A stretch of 64,000 nucleotides of DNA from Prochilodus magdalenae (Eukaryota > Chordata > Actinopteri > Characiformes > Prochilodontidae), in the NCBI GenBank assembly GCA_024036415.1, contig JAMWET010000550.1, positions 1-64,000 of the forward strand. Direction: 5' to 3'. Under the pieces are notes generated by a model, which ran no database searches, had not been told where the DNA came from, and was given only the letters and a program-made list of their open reading frames with translations. Position numbers and translations under genes: made by a program. This document shows positions 33,091-44,840 of this stretch, one piece after another (position 1 is the first letter of the stretch; every line of letters begins with the position of its first letter).

Positions 33091-34385
33091 TGTTTGTTAA
33101 GCGACAAAGCAGTACATTTCTACACGACTACTTGTAACAGTAAAATATGGGCATCTTATATAAAAATAAACTCTCCCTTGTGTTCTCCACCAAACAGAAG
33201 CACAGTATCTCCACATTAGACAGAAACCCTCCTAGTAGGCCGTGGCCGTCTACTGTGTGTGCTAATGAGCCTCTTAGGATGGAACCGAAGCTGCTTCTGT
33301 TTGCTGCAGGTCTCCACTGTCATGGGAAGTGATACCTTACTCTCGCCAGAGCGTTCCTATTGGGTGAGCCATTTCCATGACAACATAGGGAGGGGCAGAG
33401 TGACAGGCTCATCTGTCATTCGCACGTAATGGTAAGGCTAAGGTGTTCACAATAGCCTTGGTTAGGCAGGTGTGAGAGTGTGTGTGTGTGTGTGCGTGTC
33501 TTTCCTGAAAGGCCAGCAGTCGCACATTAACCATCGCACCCTTTTGTGCCGCCCTGACACTTCGGAACTGCCCCCAGGGGACAATTTGGCTAGCAGGGCC
33601 ACTTTGAAGTGTTTACGACGGGCAGGACGAATTCAGGTGAGCGCCGAGAAGACAAGGGACCAATCAAAAGGAAAGGAGACAAAAGAGAGGTGGGGGGAAG
33701 AAGAAAAAAAAATTAGCACCACAGAAGCATATGCTGTAGCCTACTCAGAGTTTCAATGGCAGAAAGGCACTCGTAGAGAAAGGAGTTGTGAAAAGCTTTT
33801 TAAAGACCTATTGTACGGGTGGAGATGAGTGCTATTGTAAGAGCTGCTGTAAAGTATACAGACTTTTGGAGAGTATAAGTATGCATGAGTGTCTGTGTGT
33901 AGGTGTGGACTGAGAGTGTGTCAGCTCCATAGCACCGTCATAGCCCCCCCACCCCCACCTACAACCCCCGCTACCCTTTGCCAGGTGATAGTAGCGCTTG
34001 GCATTGTAAGTGCTGAAGAGGTGCTCCACTCTCCCAGCCCTGTGCATTCACACTCAGCATGGAGCACCAGGCCACTTTGTTGACCCGCTTTTAAAGCCCT
34101 ACCACTTGTGTCCCAATCACCAAAAATAACACTACCTTTCTAAAGAGCTCTGGACACTCACACGCTCTCTCTCTCTGTCTCCCTCGCTCGCTCTCTTAAA
34201 ACAGCATGGCCAAATGCATTCTGTACCCTTAGTATATATGGTAACGCTTTAGTCCCTAACGGTCTAAATGTATCAGTATGGTACCCATTCTCTTCAAATG
34301 CAATCAGTGCAATACGTGTTTAGTTATATGAGTTACATACCACAATACATTTACATTCACAATGTGCATTCATTACCAACACCTA
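33091..34385. other. Intergenic, no recognised gene
   Basis: Contains a GT run (33475-33498) and low-complexity A-rich and C-rich patches (33700-33715, 33943-33970). A 118-codon open frame at 33472-33828 starts inside the GT repeat and shows no known domain. Confidence 0.45.
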
Positions 34386-34386
34386 T

Positions 34387-34610
34387 CGTGGTTGGTGTGG
34401 CACAACCGCTAACACCACTACTCACCAGAAAGCTACCGTCCCATGTGGGAGACTAGGGTTCGATTCCTGTTCTGGGTGACTATGCTGTGCTACACCAATA
34501 AGAGTCCTTGGGCAAGACTCCTAACGCTACATTGGCCTACCTGTAATATGATTAACCTTGTAAGTCGCTCTGAATAAGAGCATCAGCTAAATGCCGTAGA
34601 TATAAGTCTA
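34387..34610 (+). mobile_element. tRNA-derived SINE, copy 2
   Basis: Same family as 19231-19450 but more decayed. The box B-like GGTTCGATTCC is at 34457-34467, followed by the body GTGACTATGCTGTGCTACAC and the tail AAGTCGCTCTGAATAAGAG. Confidence 0.85.
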
Positions 34611-35040
34611 TAAGCACTTCTACCTTCTTTGTCAATGCAAAAAAGTAAACCCAAGTAAAGAAAATCTATTACAAAGCTCTAATTACTTCCCTCAAACAGG
34701 AACGAGATTACTTTAATCATTAGTTCTTGAAAAAAGTCAATTTCCCGTTTGTTACTTTACCTCGATGTTACTCTCATGTTATTCTCTAAACTCCGTACAC
34801 GTCTGCACCAAAAGCACATCAGTCGTTTTCCTTCACTAAGAAACTTATGCCAAGTTCAGACGGCCAGCCCAAAACGATTTATACTATATCCATGCAGTAT
34901 TCTAATAAAATATCCAGGTTGCATCCAGATTTTTGCAAATCAGATCCATCCACATTTTGGAAATACGCTTGTAGCAGTCACCTGTGCTTGAAAGCGTGCA
35001 ATACCTCCACCCGCACAAACAACAGCTGCATTTCCATGTA
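34611..35040. other. Intergenic, no recognised gene
   Basis: Nothing recognised. Confidence 0.4.
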
Positions 35041-35044
35041 GCAT

Positions 35045-35490
35045 AGACTGGACACGTTTCTGGATGAACATGACATCAGTGTTCAGCCACTCTTGCCTCA
35101 AATAATTGTGCAGCCAGATTTGGTGGATGCCTACCCCGGCACAATTTAAAGGGAAATTTCTGTACACTAGATTTTATTTTTATGACCGTATGGACCTGAA
35201 TGACCGTACGCTTCCATACACCTGCAAATTCAGCTACTTCCTTCACACTATGGTCTTTGGCCAAGCCCAAATGCAGGCACTCCTTTTAGCCAATCATTAA
35301 CATCTGCTCTGGATCCATTTTCCACACATGGAATGAGACATTCCCTGCACTGTAGCACCTCTTCTCAATGTATGAATCCCAGCACTCACACCCCGCAGGT
35401 AATTATAGCCCCATCATCCTTATGCAACCCCATCTGCAGGAGCCTGAAGTTGCTATCACCTTAAACACACAAGGTGACTAATACAGATGC
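35045..35490 (-). repeat. Interspersed repeat family B, copy 3 (HTH remnant)
   Basis: Longest copy of family B. The minus-strand frame at 35270-35076 contains VKEVAEFAGVWKRTVIQVH, matching the copy 1 segment. This shared protein-like stretch supports descent from a coding DNA transposon rather than chance. Blocks downstream match 17370-17520. Confidence 0.5.
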
Positions 35491-37045
35491 ATCCCTGCTC
35501 ATGCTTCTGGACGTTCTGAACTCTCAAATCAGATTTCAAACTGAAATTTCATTTGTGTCATTCATTAACGACGATGATGTTAAATCCAAAGTGACAGAAG
35601 TCCAGGGATTCTCTGCAAAGTTACTGACGTCTATGTTGTTACCATTAGAAACACATGCAGACGGTTAGTGAAGACTGTACATACAAATCTGGCCTGATCA
35701 CATGCAGTGCGGACAGCTGTCTCAAAGGATCCAATCTGAGAAACAAATCTGATATACTTGAAGTCCGAACAAATAGCTAATCACTGTAAAGGTCAATAAA
35801 AGGCATTTCACTTTCCCAGCCTATTCAACAAGACATGCACAGACCAGGAATTCTGAGTCCAAGTTGATTTCTCATTCACCAAAATAAATGGGATTTTCGC
35901 CTTGCGGTCAAAAGAGTGATTAGATGCACTTTGTCCAACATGCTGGCTTTAGTAGTAGAGGGTATTAGGAGTGGCTGGTGAAATTATATAACAGTGTTGA
36001 ATGGTGTTAATAGTAGACATACTTTTAATGCAAAGTCATTTCAGTGCATAGGAGTGGTGGCTATTAGCATGGATAAAGCATTGTCCACATTTCAATAGCT
36101 TGTTATTATTATTATGTCAGTGACTGTAACTGTAAGAATGTAAAAAGTGACACACACTGATATAACCATGCCATACACACATGTCATGTCATATTCCATC
36201 ATGATTCATCATGAAACATAATGACCAGTGAAATAATGGTGTCATATAACCATGACTGGTATATGTCACGACAGATGTCATAATGCTAAGGCTAACAAGA
36301 TTACATGCAAAAGTCAGCATGTGCCATGAGCTATAAGTCATAAGAGAACCTTTCGGGAACATTATTGGTAATAGTAGTGCTGTTATATTAATAAAAATAA
36401 ATACAAAATTCATCACAACAACTCATTACATCATTAATTACAAGACTGGAATGCCTTGTTAGCCAGTTACCTTGTTAGCCAGTTATCCATGTTACCCCAA
36501 ACACTGCAAGAAATGGCAGTAGTGTTGTTTTTCTTCTTTTCATGTTTTTTTTTACTATTTAAATCATAATAACATAATATTATCCTCTGCTTACAAACAT
36601 AACAAACAAGCCCAAGTCTCATCTAAGGAAGTCACGTCAGAAAGACTTCAGTGACACATCACATGACTAATCACTGACTGTCTTTAAAATGCCTCAGCTT
36701 GCGTACCTGCTCTGCTGCTTTCAGGTGCTTTTGATGTGTTTATGTTCCCCTTCATCTTCCCCACCATCACCTGTTTGATCCCTGCCTACTTATCCAGGAA
36801 GTAGGGTCCACCCTTACCTTCCCTACCCAGCAGGATCTATTGTGAGTCTCGAGATCTGGGCCAAAAACCGGCCCTTGCCAAAGGCTCTATCATTTTCAAG
36901 ATCTGTTATCCTTTAAATGGTAAAGTCCTGTCAAGGGTTAAAATATTCATCACCTCTTCACCACTCCTGCCCTTAGCGTCTTCCTGGTAGACCTATTGTG
37001 AAACAGGGTCCCAGGCGTCAGGGTGCATATGTCAAACCATTTTGT
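35491..37045. other. Intergenic, no recognised gene
   Basis: 36150-36310 has repeated CATGTCAT/TCATAA words with dyad symmetry and may be an old MITE. No coding sequence is recognised. Confidence 0.4.
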
Positions 37046-37049
37046 GTTT

Positions 37050-37130
37050 CTGTAAGGTCATTTTAGAGGCTTTGAACTTATCAGACGTCTGGTTCCTATC
37101 ACTGTTGTGAACAATTCTGAACCTGTAAGG
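37050..37130 (-). repeat. Interspersed repeat family C, copy 4
   Basis: GGTCATTTTAGAGGCTTTGA, CTGGTTCCTATCACTGTTGT and GAACAATTCTGAACCTG match the reverse of the copies at 2676 and 32935. A further weak relative may lie at 63650-63790. Confidence 0.5.
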
Positions 37131-37639
37131 ATCTCTACAACGGAGTATTTACACCAGACTCCTCAGAATGACTTTGCTTATGTCGCAACCATGTAATTGC
37201 TTACAGTTCGACTCATCAGTGCTACAAAGGTCTTTCTGCATTAGTTTTGTTAAGCACTGTATTCATTACGGCATGTCCCCCAGTTCTAAGCACTCTTCTC
37301 AGAAAAACAGAAACCTTCAAGGAGTCTACTTAAGTAAATTAGTCTTTGACAAATGATCTGGTCTCGGTAAATGTGGATTTGACCCGTCTCTGAACCTCAC
37401 AGTGGACGCAGCTATTGATTCTTCAGTCAACATGGGGAAAAGCTTAGTTAGGCCCTGTTGCCAAGTCTTCCCGGGACATCTAGCGTTCTCCTCCTTCTGC
37501 TGCTCACTTCTGGAGATGGGCTGAGATAGACAGCTGTGTTTCTCAGAAACGGAACACACCCACGCTCATGGACGCACCAACATAACAAGGAATGGCTGTG
37601 ATAGGCAATGCTGTTCTCAACAGGCTTATGCTCCACAGG
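37131..37639. other. Intergenic, no recognised gene
   Basis: Nothing recognised. Confidence 0.4.
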
Positions 37640-38400
37640 TTCCTGCGAGGAGTTTTGTGTGCCTTTATTGTGGGATTAGAGCAAATCCATCAGAGCCGAT
37701 AGGATTGGGAGGGGAATCCCTGAAGAGACGAGCCTTTCTTTCCCTGTCATCACTGGCAGCTCCCCAATCGCAGCGCCGGATTAACAGACACAGATCCACC
37801 AGTACGGAGTCCCTTTTATATGGATATATCATCCAAGTGTACAGCAGCTCCTCGTGTATGCCAAATCTGCAGCCGGTGAGCGAGTTAGCGTCGACAATGT
37901 CACCGCTTCTGTTCTCAAGATATAGCGACGTGGCTGTTGATGGAGAATTTGAATTTCAGAGTGCTCGTTGGCTCTTGTTCCCTCTCTGTCTCTCCCTCGC
38001 TCTCTATCTCTCTCCACATTCAGAGAACAACAGGGCCTACAGCCAAAGCCTCCATCTTTCTCTCCGGCCCTTGTTTTTCAGGGTTCTTTCTCCCCTTTTC
38101 TCCTCCTCTTTGCATTTTGGCGACAGTGCTCATGTCTGCATTTGTCCCTTTTGATAAGGCCTTTCATCCTGTTTGCATTGATTGCTGCTTGACGAGTCGC
38201 CCCTGATACGCGGCGGCCCATTCACAGGGCCCCTGGGCGGCGCACACTGGAGCTATTGTGGACAGGAATGTGTCTCTTTTCAGAAGCCGGAGCCCACGAA
38301 TGAAAGCATGTCAATAATCCTGAGACACTGGCGCTGCACAATGCAGGCATGCCACGCAGAGTCAGGCCGGCTTTTTCTGCTCCACTACCAGGCAAATCAG
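37640..38400. promoter_or_regulatory. Repeat-poor segment (putative CNE)
   Basis: Complex sequence apart from TCTC patches near 37980-38015. 38205-38390 is GC-rich with GCGGCGGCCCATTCACAGGG and TCAATAATCCTGAGACACTG. The 165-codon open frame at 37657-38154 is rich in S, L and P and has no recognised domain. Texture resembles regulatory DNA upstream of developmental genes. Confidence 0.3.
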
Positions 38401-38417
38401 GCGGAGAGAGAGCGAGA

Positions 38418-38456
<39 letters not shown>
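38401..38456. repeat. (GA)n microsatellite
   Basis: Near-perfect AG run directly before the duplicated block at 38472. Confidence 0.9.
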
Positions 38457-38457
<1 letters not shown>

Positions 38458-38471
38458 ATTTCTCCCATGCT

Positions 38472-38540
38472 GAGGATAATCCTACCAGCTATCATTTAGA
38501 GCCACATTAACATGCAAACATACTGAGAGCTGTTTGTTAG
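38472..38540. promoter_or_regulatory. Duplicated putative regulatory element, copy b
   Basis: Gapless 69-bp match to 30607-30675, same orientation, 7.9 kb away. It keeps GGATAATCC, TTTAGAGCCACATTAACATG and GAGAGCTGTTTGTTAG. Confidence 0.45.
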
Positions 38541-40235
38541 AGCCGGTGTGTGAATAAGCCAGAAAGATTTGCTGAAGATTCTCGTAAATGGGGGGCTGGA
38601 TATGCAGTCACAGTGTGCATCCTCACTTTACACATGCTGGTTATCTCTAAATTGCCAATTTCCCATGATCCCCTGAAAAAGGCCTGTTCTTGTGCTCCAC
38701 AGTAACTAGGTACTGGCATGCAGGTAGCAGCCTATATGATTGGCTTTGTGCTTGTGGCTTACACCAGAGTTTCCTCACCACTGGGCTGAAGACCAGTACC
38801 AGGCTGTGTTTGGTGATAGTCATACTGTTTGGTGAGGGTGTGCTTTTATGCAGCTTCTTGAGCCGATGCCCAGTTTTCCAAAGAAACTCTAAATTCCAAA
38901 TTTGATCCCATTATGAATGTATAGGGTAGGGAAATGCACGTTCCTCTACTGTACTTCTGCTTACCCAAAAGACCCCTTATCACATATACTATCTCAAGGC
39001 AGACTCGTGGGGATGAATTCGATGTTGGTCTGACCCGCACTCCTCCGTTTGTCTTGTTCCTCTTATAGAATTCCATTTTTATCACCCCCACCCAAACCCT
39101 ATTGTTTCCTTTAGCTGTAGCCATCAAACTGCATCTAATTAATCTGGGTAGATCCCTTAACTCTTATCCACAGTCATACTGACCTGCACCCCATTATGTG
39201 TTGTTTTTTCATCCCTCATTCCTCTCATAGACTCCCATTCATTTTTAGCAGCATCTTAGCAACCAGCCTGCAACCATTGGTACCTCATGAACATAACTGA
39301 ATGAGGCATGGTAGCACATGACTCTAAGCACATCAGAGTAAAGTAACTTGGAAATGCTTCCTATGTATGCGGGTTGCACTTTTAGGACAGATCAGGTGCA
39401 AACACTTTGTTGTGTAATTGTGCTAAGCCTTAATGAACTTTGCAACAAATGCTCTGAAAGAACATTCGTAGGTGGAGTATGGATGGGTCAATTAGAAAAG
39501 CAGTAAGGCCAAATGGCAGTCGTGCGTTCAGCTGCTGCTGTGGCAGTCAGAGGGGACGAGAGCGGGGTTTGTTTTGACACTGGGCTATGCGTTGCTGTGG
39601 GAATGGTGAAGTGAGCCAGTTTGCAGAAAGCAGAGGGACAGGGGAGCTGTCCCATCATTTTCACTGAAGAATTAAAACCACCTCTGCAAACAGGGACCAG
39701 TGTGTGCATGTGTGCGTGTCTGTGTGTGTGCTTAAGGCCACATGGTGGAAGTTTCACAGCATCTGGGGTTACTGGGTAAATAAACAGTGTGGGGGTCTCC
39801 ATTACACACACACACAGGAGTGTCCTGGTTTCCTTTTGTTTTCTCTAATAGCACTTTCTATTGAGGGGAATAAAGGGTTGTCCACAAGAGATTAAGAAGC
39901 CGCTTTCTCTGCTGCCAAATGGGCGTCAGGGCTGCCTGTGTTGATGGCGAGGTATGTAAAAACTCAGATCTGGTCAGTATCTGTCATGATAAAGATTTTA
40001 GGGAGACTGGACATCAAAGGCCCCCCTGCTACATGGGCTCCAGTGCATTTACACCACCAACCCCTACTCCTCATTACTACTAGTGTTCAGACTGCATTTA
40101 GAAATGCAAATTAGCAAAACAGTTTTGTTTGCTTTATACAGTGCTTTATTCCAGAGATTCCCCAGCAGACACGTTCCTCACCAGGTCTTGACTGGGTTGT
40201 CTTTGAATACTCTTTCAACGAGCTCGCGAAATTAA
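38541..40235. other. Intergenic, no recognised gene
   Basis: 39130-39340 looks like old interspersed repeat (CATAGACTCCCATTCATTTT). Short TG/CA runs occur near 39695-39730 and 39805-39815. No gene. Confidence 0.4.
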
Positions 40236-40239
40236 GATT

Positions 40240-40545
40240 CACTACTTCATCCTCATGGGTCGCAGGGGATCCTATCCCAGTGCTTAATGGGCAGAAGGCA
40301 GGAAACACCCTGGACAGGCCACCAATCCATCATATCGCATCTATGGGACAACTTACCATCTTAAATTCACCTGACAACATGGCTTTGTTCTGTGGGAGGA
40401 AACTGGAGCACCCAGAGGAAGCCCACATAGACACAGGAAGAACATGCGAAATCCACACAGAGAGGACCCTGGACACCCTGGCCGAGAATTGAACCCGGGC
40501 CCTACTTGCTGTGAGGCACAGTGCTACCCAACCAGCCACCAGAGT
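40240..40545. repeat. Old interspersed repeat of a type common in fish
   Basis: Contains GTGGGAGGAAACTGGAGCAC, CAGAGGAAGCCCACATAGAC, AGAACATGCGAAATCCACAC and AATTGAACCCGGGCC followed by TGTGAGGCACAGTGCTACCC. I recognise this word order as a widespread fish/amphibian interspersed repeat but cannot name the family safely. Confidence 0.6.
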
Positions 40546-42865
40546 CACAATCAATGTTTCAAAAGCTTACATGGTATTTCTTTAAACGAACAGAGTTCGT
40601 CCCCTTTTTAAAGAATTAACTTGACATGTATGAAACATGTGCTTCTAAAATAGCATTCGGAACCCATCCGCTTACTTAACATAACACTAAACCTATAGAA
40701 ATAAAGCACCTGTTCTTTCCTATGACAGCACTTTCTTATAACGGCACTATTGCACCCCATATGCTCATGTGATTAAAATGATCGATGTGACCAGAATACT
40801 AGCTATTGAGCTAATAGGCTAGTTATGATTGTATGCTGAAGTTTATCAGTGAATCAGTTAAAATGCTCATTTAAAACTGACACAATAACCAGAGGATGTG
40901 ATCTCATTCAACAGTGTCTATCGGTTGTACAAGACCCTTATACATGTGACCCTGTGTCCTGTATTAGTACTGAGGAAGCTTCATAGATTTTTTTAAAACA
41001 TGCGTCTTACTAAGAAATCTGTGAATAAATGATTTCCTGCAATTTCCACAATTCACACGTTTGCATGAGGATCACTGTAAGACCACTGTAATGCTTAACT
41101 CATGCTGACCGCATGTTAAAGTGGGCTTGTACTGCCATCCCCTCTCCACCCCGGTTATTAACTCTGTCTCTTCTATCTCTCTGGGCCAGTCCAAAGTTTA
41201 CAGTTAATCAACCAGCGGGCTTACCTTTCTCCCTCCTTGATTAGACAAGTGACCTCACAGGCTTTGGGCACATAAACATTTAAAAGGAATCCGATTAAAC
41301 AAACCTGTCTGCAAGGATTTTAAAATTAAACAAAAGTTCAGACCAGGATTTTTTTTTTTGCTGGACCGCTTAGTGAACTGGCTGAGAAGAGCCAAACTGA
41401 CTCGACTCCTCGGTTTTAAAACTTGAGTGCAGAGTAGAAGAGTAGGCAGCAAAAACAACAATACTGATTACTACGACTGCAGCAATCACAAGGGGAAAAT
41501 CAGGCTAATACTAAAGTTTGAACAATGATCACAGCAATAAACAAGCCATGGAGAGGGTCTTCCCTTCAACCACTTGGTCATGCATAGCTAGGTATAACTA
41601 TGCATCACACCAAAGAGGGATGGATTCCTTGGACACTAGCTAGCTATCAATTGGGAGTAGGCATTTACAGCTAGCTGTGATTAGCCTCGTGCTAGCTCGG
41701 TTAAGCATGGCAATCTGGCTAAAGTTTTTTTTCTGAGTATATACAGTGTATCGTTCCAACAAGGCTTTTATTTCATCACCACTAGATGTACATACATCAT
41801 AGGGAATGTTAAAATAGCACCACCTGAACAACATGTCTTTTTTCTCAGGTATCGTGTATCTTTCTATAGGTGTCATCGCCTACCGACGCAGGTCTCCTGG
41901 CATGTTGAGCTGAAAGGTATCTTCAGGCTGTAGCCTATTTGCACTGGCCTGGGACGTCTGTTCTGAGTACATGACAAAGCACTTTTGGAAGTGGCTCTGG
42001 ATAAGAGCGACTGTTCAATCACCTAAATGTGAATGAATGGTTCTCAGGAAAATCAAATGTATGCACTTCTCCTCTTCCTCCAAACATGGTTGCGTGGCCA
42101 AGACATGTTTAGTGTCTGAAATTCTGAATTCTTTTATTTTACACTGGGGCTACAAGGCTAATACTGCTAGCAGCTATGTTTTCTATAGTCTAAAAATATG
42201 TTAGCTGTGTAGCTTTAGTGCATAATAATTTTTTTTTCACAAAACCAAAAGTATATTCAGGAGACTCAGCTTAATACTATCAAGAATCTGGCAACGTTCG
42301 CCTCATAGTTAAGAAGTAACAATCCTGCCTGTAGTTTTATGTATGGAGCTACTGCTACAAGCCCTATGTTAGAATATTTTGCTAGATTATTCTTCTGTTT
42401 ATGTCTAATAACAGCTGCTTTAATGCCACCAACATCAAACGTAAAAATGCCAGCTGCACTGGGTGTGTCCCAGCTGCACTTAACACAACTAGTGTTTGAG
42501 TATCTAGTATATAGGACAGTTATAAATGTCAAAGCTGACTATACCCAAAGGTTCACAATGCACACTTACAACCAGTCGATTTTTGAGTATGGCAATGATG
42601 GACACTATTGTCCCACAATGCAGCAGGAAACAGAAAGGGCAGAGCTGGGAAATGTCTGAAAAGTGATGTGACGGCGATTAGAAATGGTGTAAATGTACGT
42701 TTGTCACAACAGCCTGTAAAAATACATGTATTCTAGTAAATAATGTATTTATTTGGGTGCGTTAAGTAATAACAACCTCAGCCGGAGCCCTTTAGCCTGG
42801 TATGATGTGAGCTTCATCACTTCCTGTTAGTAAGAAAGGATGTAGTGTGTTAATACTGTGTGTAC
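40546..42865. other. Intergenic, with a SINE/LINE tail fragment
   Basis: 41985-42015 carries GTGGCTCTGGATAAGAGCGA, the 3' tail type of the SINEs at 19231 and 34387, without their tRNA-like head. The rest shows no recognised gene, including the 106-codon frame at 42339-42659. Confidence 0.45.
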
Positions 42866-42869
42866 TAGC

Positions 42870-43455
42870 CTGCTGAGCTCATACTATTAGGCTTAGTACG
42901 TAGTATATATAGTGTAGTACACAATTAAGACATACCCACTGCCTACAGTCAATGGCTGTATTCAAAATGGCATACTACGTACTACTCACATACTAAATAG
43001 GCCTAAAAGTAGGATGTAGTATACAGTATGTGAAGATCTGTAGTGCACTGAAGATACCTGGATGGTGTAGTTTCTAGTGTACAGGGGGAGCTATTAGAGT
43101 GCATCCAAATCTGTGTATAAATTTGGGTGTAGTGACTGAAGTGGCGTATGTTTTTATGAGCCTCAGAAAGTTCTGCAGATTAATAAAAGATGAACTCGCT
43201 TTAAAGGTTCAGTTTTAGAGTGAAATAGCCGAGGCTAGCTAACAGCTAGGCTAAACATATTCCGAGTGAACTGAGCAGCGTTAGCATCAGCTAGCTCTAA
43301 ACAGTGGATACAGTCATAACAGCTCTGAGGTAAATGTGAGGTAACTGGTCATGTGACTGTATTAGTATACTACACTGTAGGTCACAAAGGTCTGTAGTTA
43401 CAGGTGATTATACACCATCGAACACACAGTGTAGTATACTTCTGTTTCTGCTAAT
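42870..43455. repeat. Interspersed repeat rich in TAGTATAC steps (family E)
   Basis: Words such as CATACTACGTACTACTCACA, GTAGTATACAGTATGTG and GTGTAGTATACTTCTG occur in both orientations. This is a pattern of old palindromic non-autonomous DNA transposons in fish. Boundaries are approximate. Confidence 0.45.
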
Positions 43456-44025
43456 AGACCCCCACCCTCATATCACATCGTCCCCTTATTCGCGCCAGTA
43501 TATGCACAAGGTCTGTGTTATTCAGGTACAATGTCTTACCAGAGCTAAAAAAGCTGATCAGTAAAACCGAAATTCAAACATTAGCAGCCTAAATTGACCA
43601 ATAACAATGCCATTTATTAGCCAATAAAATGAGATAGCACAGTGAATTATTAAGCATATCAAATTGCACTGGCTTCATGCGACATTTTGCTCAGATAAGT
43701 TAAAACAAATAAAGACAGTTGGCTGCAACGAGCCAATGTTTGAGCGGAATAAACGCTTTGTTTAGCGGTAATACAAATGCAGACGCAGAGAGAAAAAAAA
43801 TCAAACTGATATTTAGCCCCTACTAGCTTTTCCCTCTTTTGTTTTACGCAAGGCTCTTTTTACCACATGGTAGTGACAGATTGTTTGAGCTGGAAGGAAA
43901 AGCCATTCGAAGCTAATTAAGCAGCCATTCCAAGCACTATTCGCGGGCAGGAGGCTGAGAGGCGCAGGCATTTGTCAGCGCTCTGCCCCTCGTGGGCTTG
44001 ATTGACAACACGGCTTGCGGCCTGA
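43456..44025. other. Proximal upstream region of tle3
   Basis: AT-rich, then increasingly GC-rich from about 43930. No coding sequence is recognised. Confidence 0.5.
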
Positions 44026-44029
44026 CAGG

Positions 44030-44840
44030 CTCTGCCGCTCCCAGCCAATGAGCGGCGCCCATGGAAATGAGCAGCGTCGCGATTTGCCGAGGAGCCCTGA
44101 CGAGGGTGACGAGCCCCACGTGGGCGCGTGCCTCAGCAGCGCCTCCTGATTGGTCTGTTTTTTTCTCTCTTTTTTTTTTTTTTTTTGCTTTCTCGTGCGC
44201 AGACATCATGTTGGGCTTTGGTTGTCGTTGAGCTGACAGCATGAATCAAGTAATGGGGGTTGATTTCACAGATTCCCCCTCCCCTCCTCCCCTGTTCATT
44301 TAGGCCATATAGCAGAACTGTTTATTATATTTATTTGTCCTCGTAGTGCCACCTAAAAAGACGAACCAATGTAGAACTGCATGTTTGTGTGGCTTCTCAG
44401 GAGGAAGCGACATGGCTGTTAGCAAAACTAGAGCATATTCACAGTGTAGTCTTGACCTCATCTTTGCCTGTGATTCGCCTAACTGTTAATTCCGCCATTC
44501 TGGATTAAATTCATCAGACACCGTTTCCGAGATTTCTGCTGGTGCTTAGGACTTCGAACAATCGTCGCTCATGTAAAGCTGTTTGTCTGGAGGGGGGAGA
44601 AAAGGAAGGGAGGAAAGCAAAAAAAAAAAAAAAAAAAACATGTTCAGATCCAAAATGGCGAACATGAGGTCAGATATTTATAGTCCAATCAGGGTGCGAC
44701 GCTGCGGCGCGCCCCACGTGGGACTCCCTGTCTGATTGGTCGATCTAGATAAACTCCTTCCGTTGATCTGATTGGCTGTCTCGGGTCGCTCTCTCGCGGC
44801 AGTTGAATCCTCGTGTCAGTGGGCAGTCTGTGTGTGGTAC
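44030..44840 (+). promoter_or_regulatory. tle3: tle3 CpG-rich promoter with CCAAT and CACGTG sites
   Basis: CpG-rich, TATA-poor promoter region. CCAAT boxes (either strand) lie at 44045-44049, 44149-44153, 44685-44689, 44735-44739 and 44771-44775, all NF-Y-type (CCAATGAG, TGATTGG, CCAATCAG). Two CCCCACGTGGG palindromes (E-box core CACGTG at 44117-44122 and 44715-44720) are each followed 27 and 15 bp later by a TGATTGGT box. A YY1-like AAAATGGCG lies at 44652-44660. The three boxes clustered at 44685-44775 suggest that transcription starts around 44780-44850. The exact start cannot be read from sequence. Confidence 0.6.

Noticed and set aside
37657..38154. 165-codon open frame on +
   Set aside because: No recognised domain, leucine/serine-rich because of TCTC patches, and no splice or promoter support.
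43937..44242. 101-codon frame on minus next to the tle3 promoter
   Set aside because: Falls in CpG-rich promoter sequence and includes an A/T run read as poly-lysine. Composition explains it.
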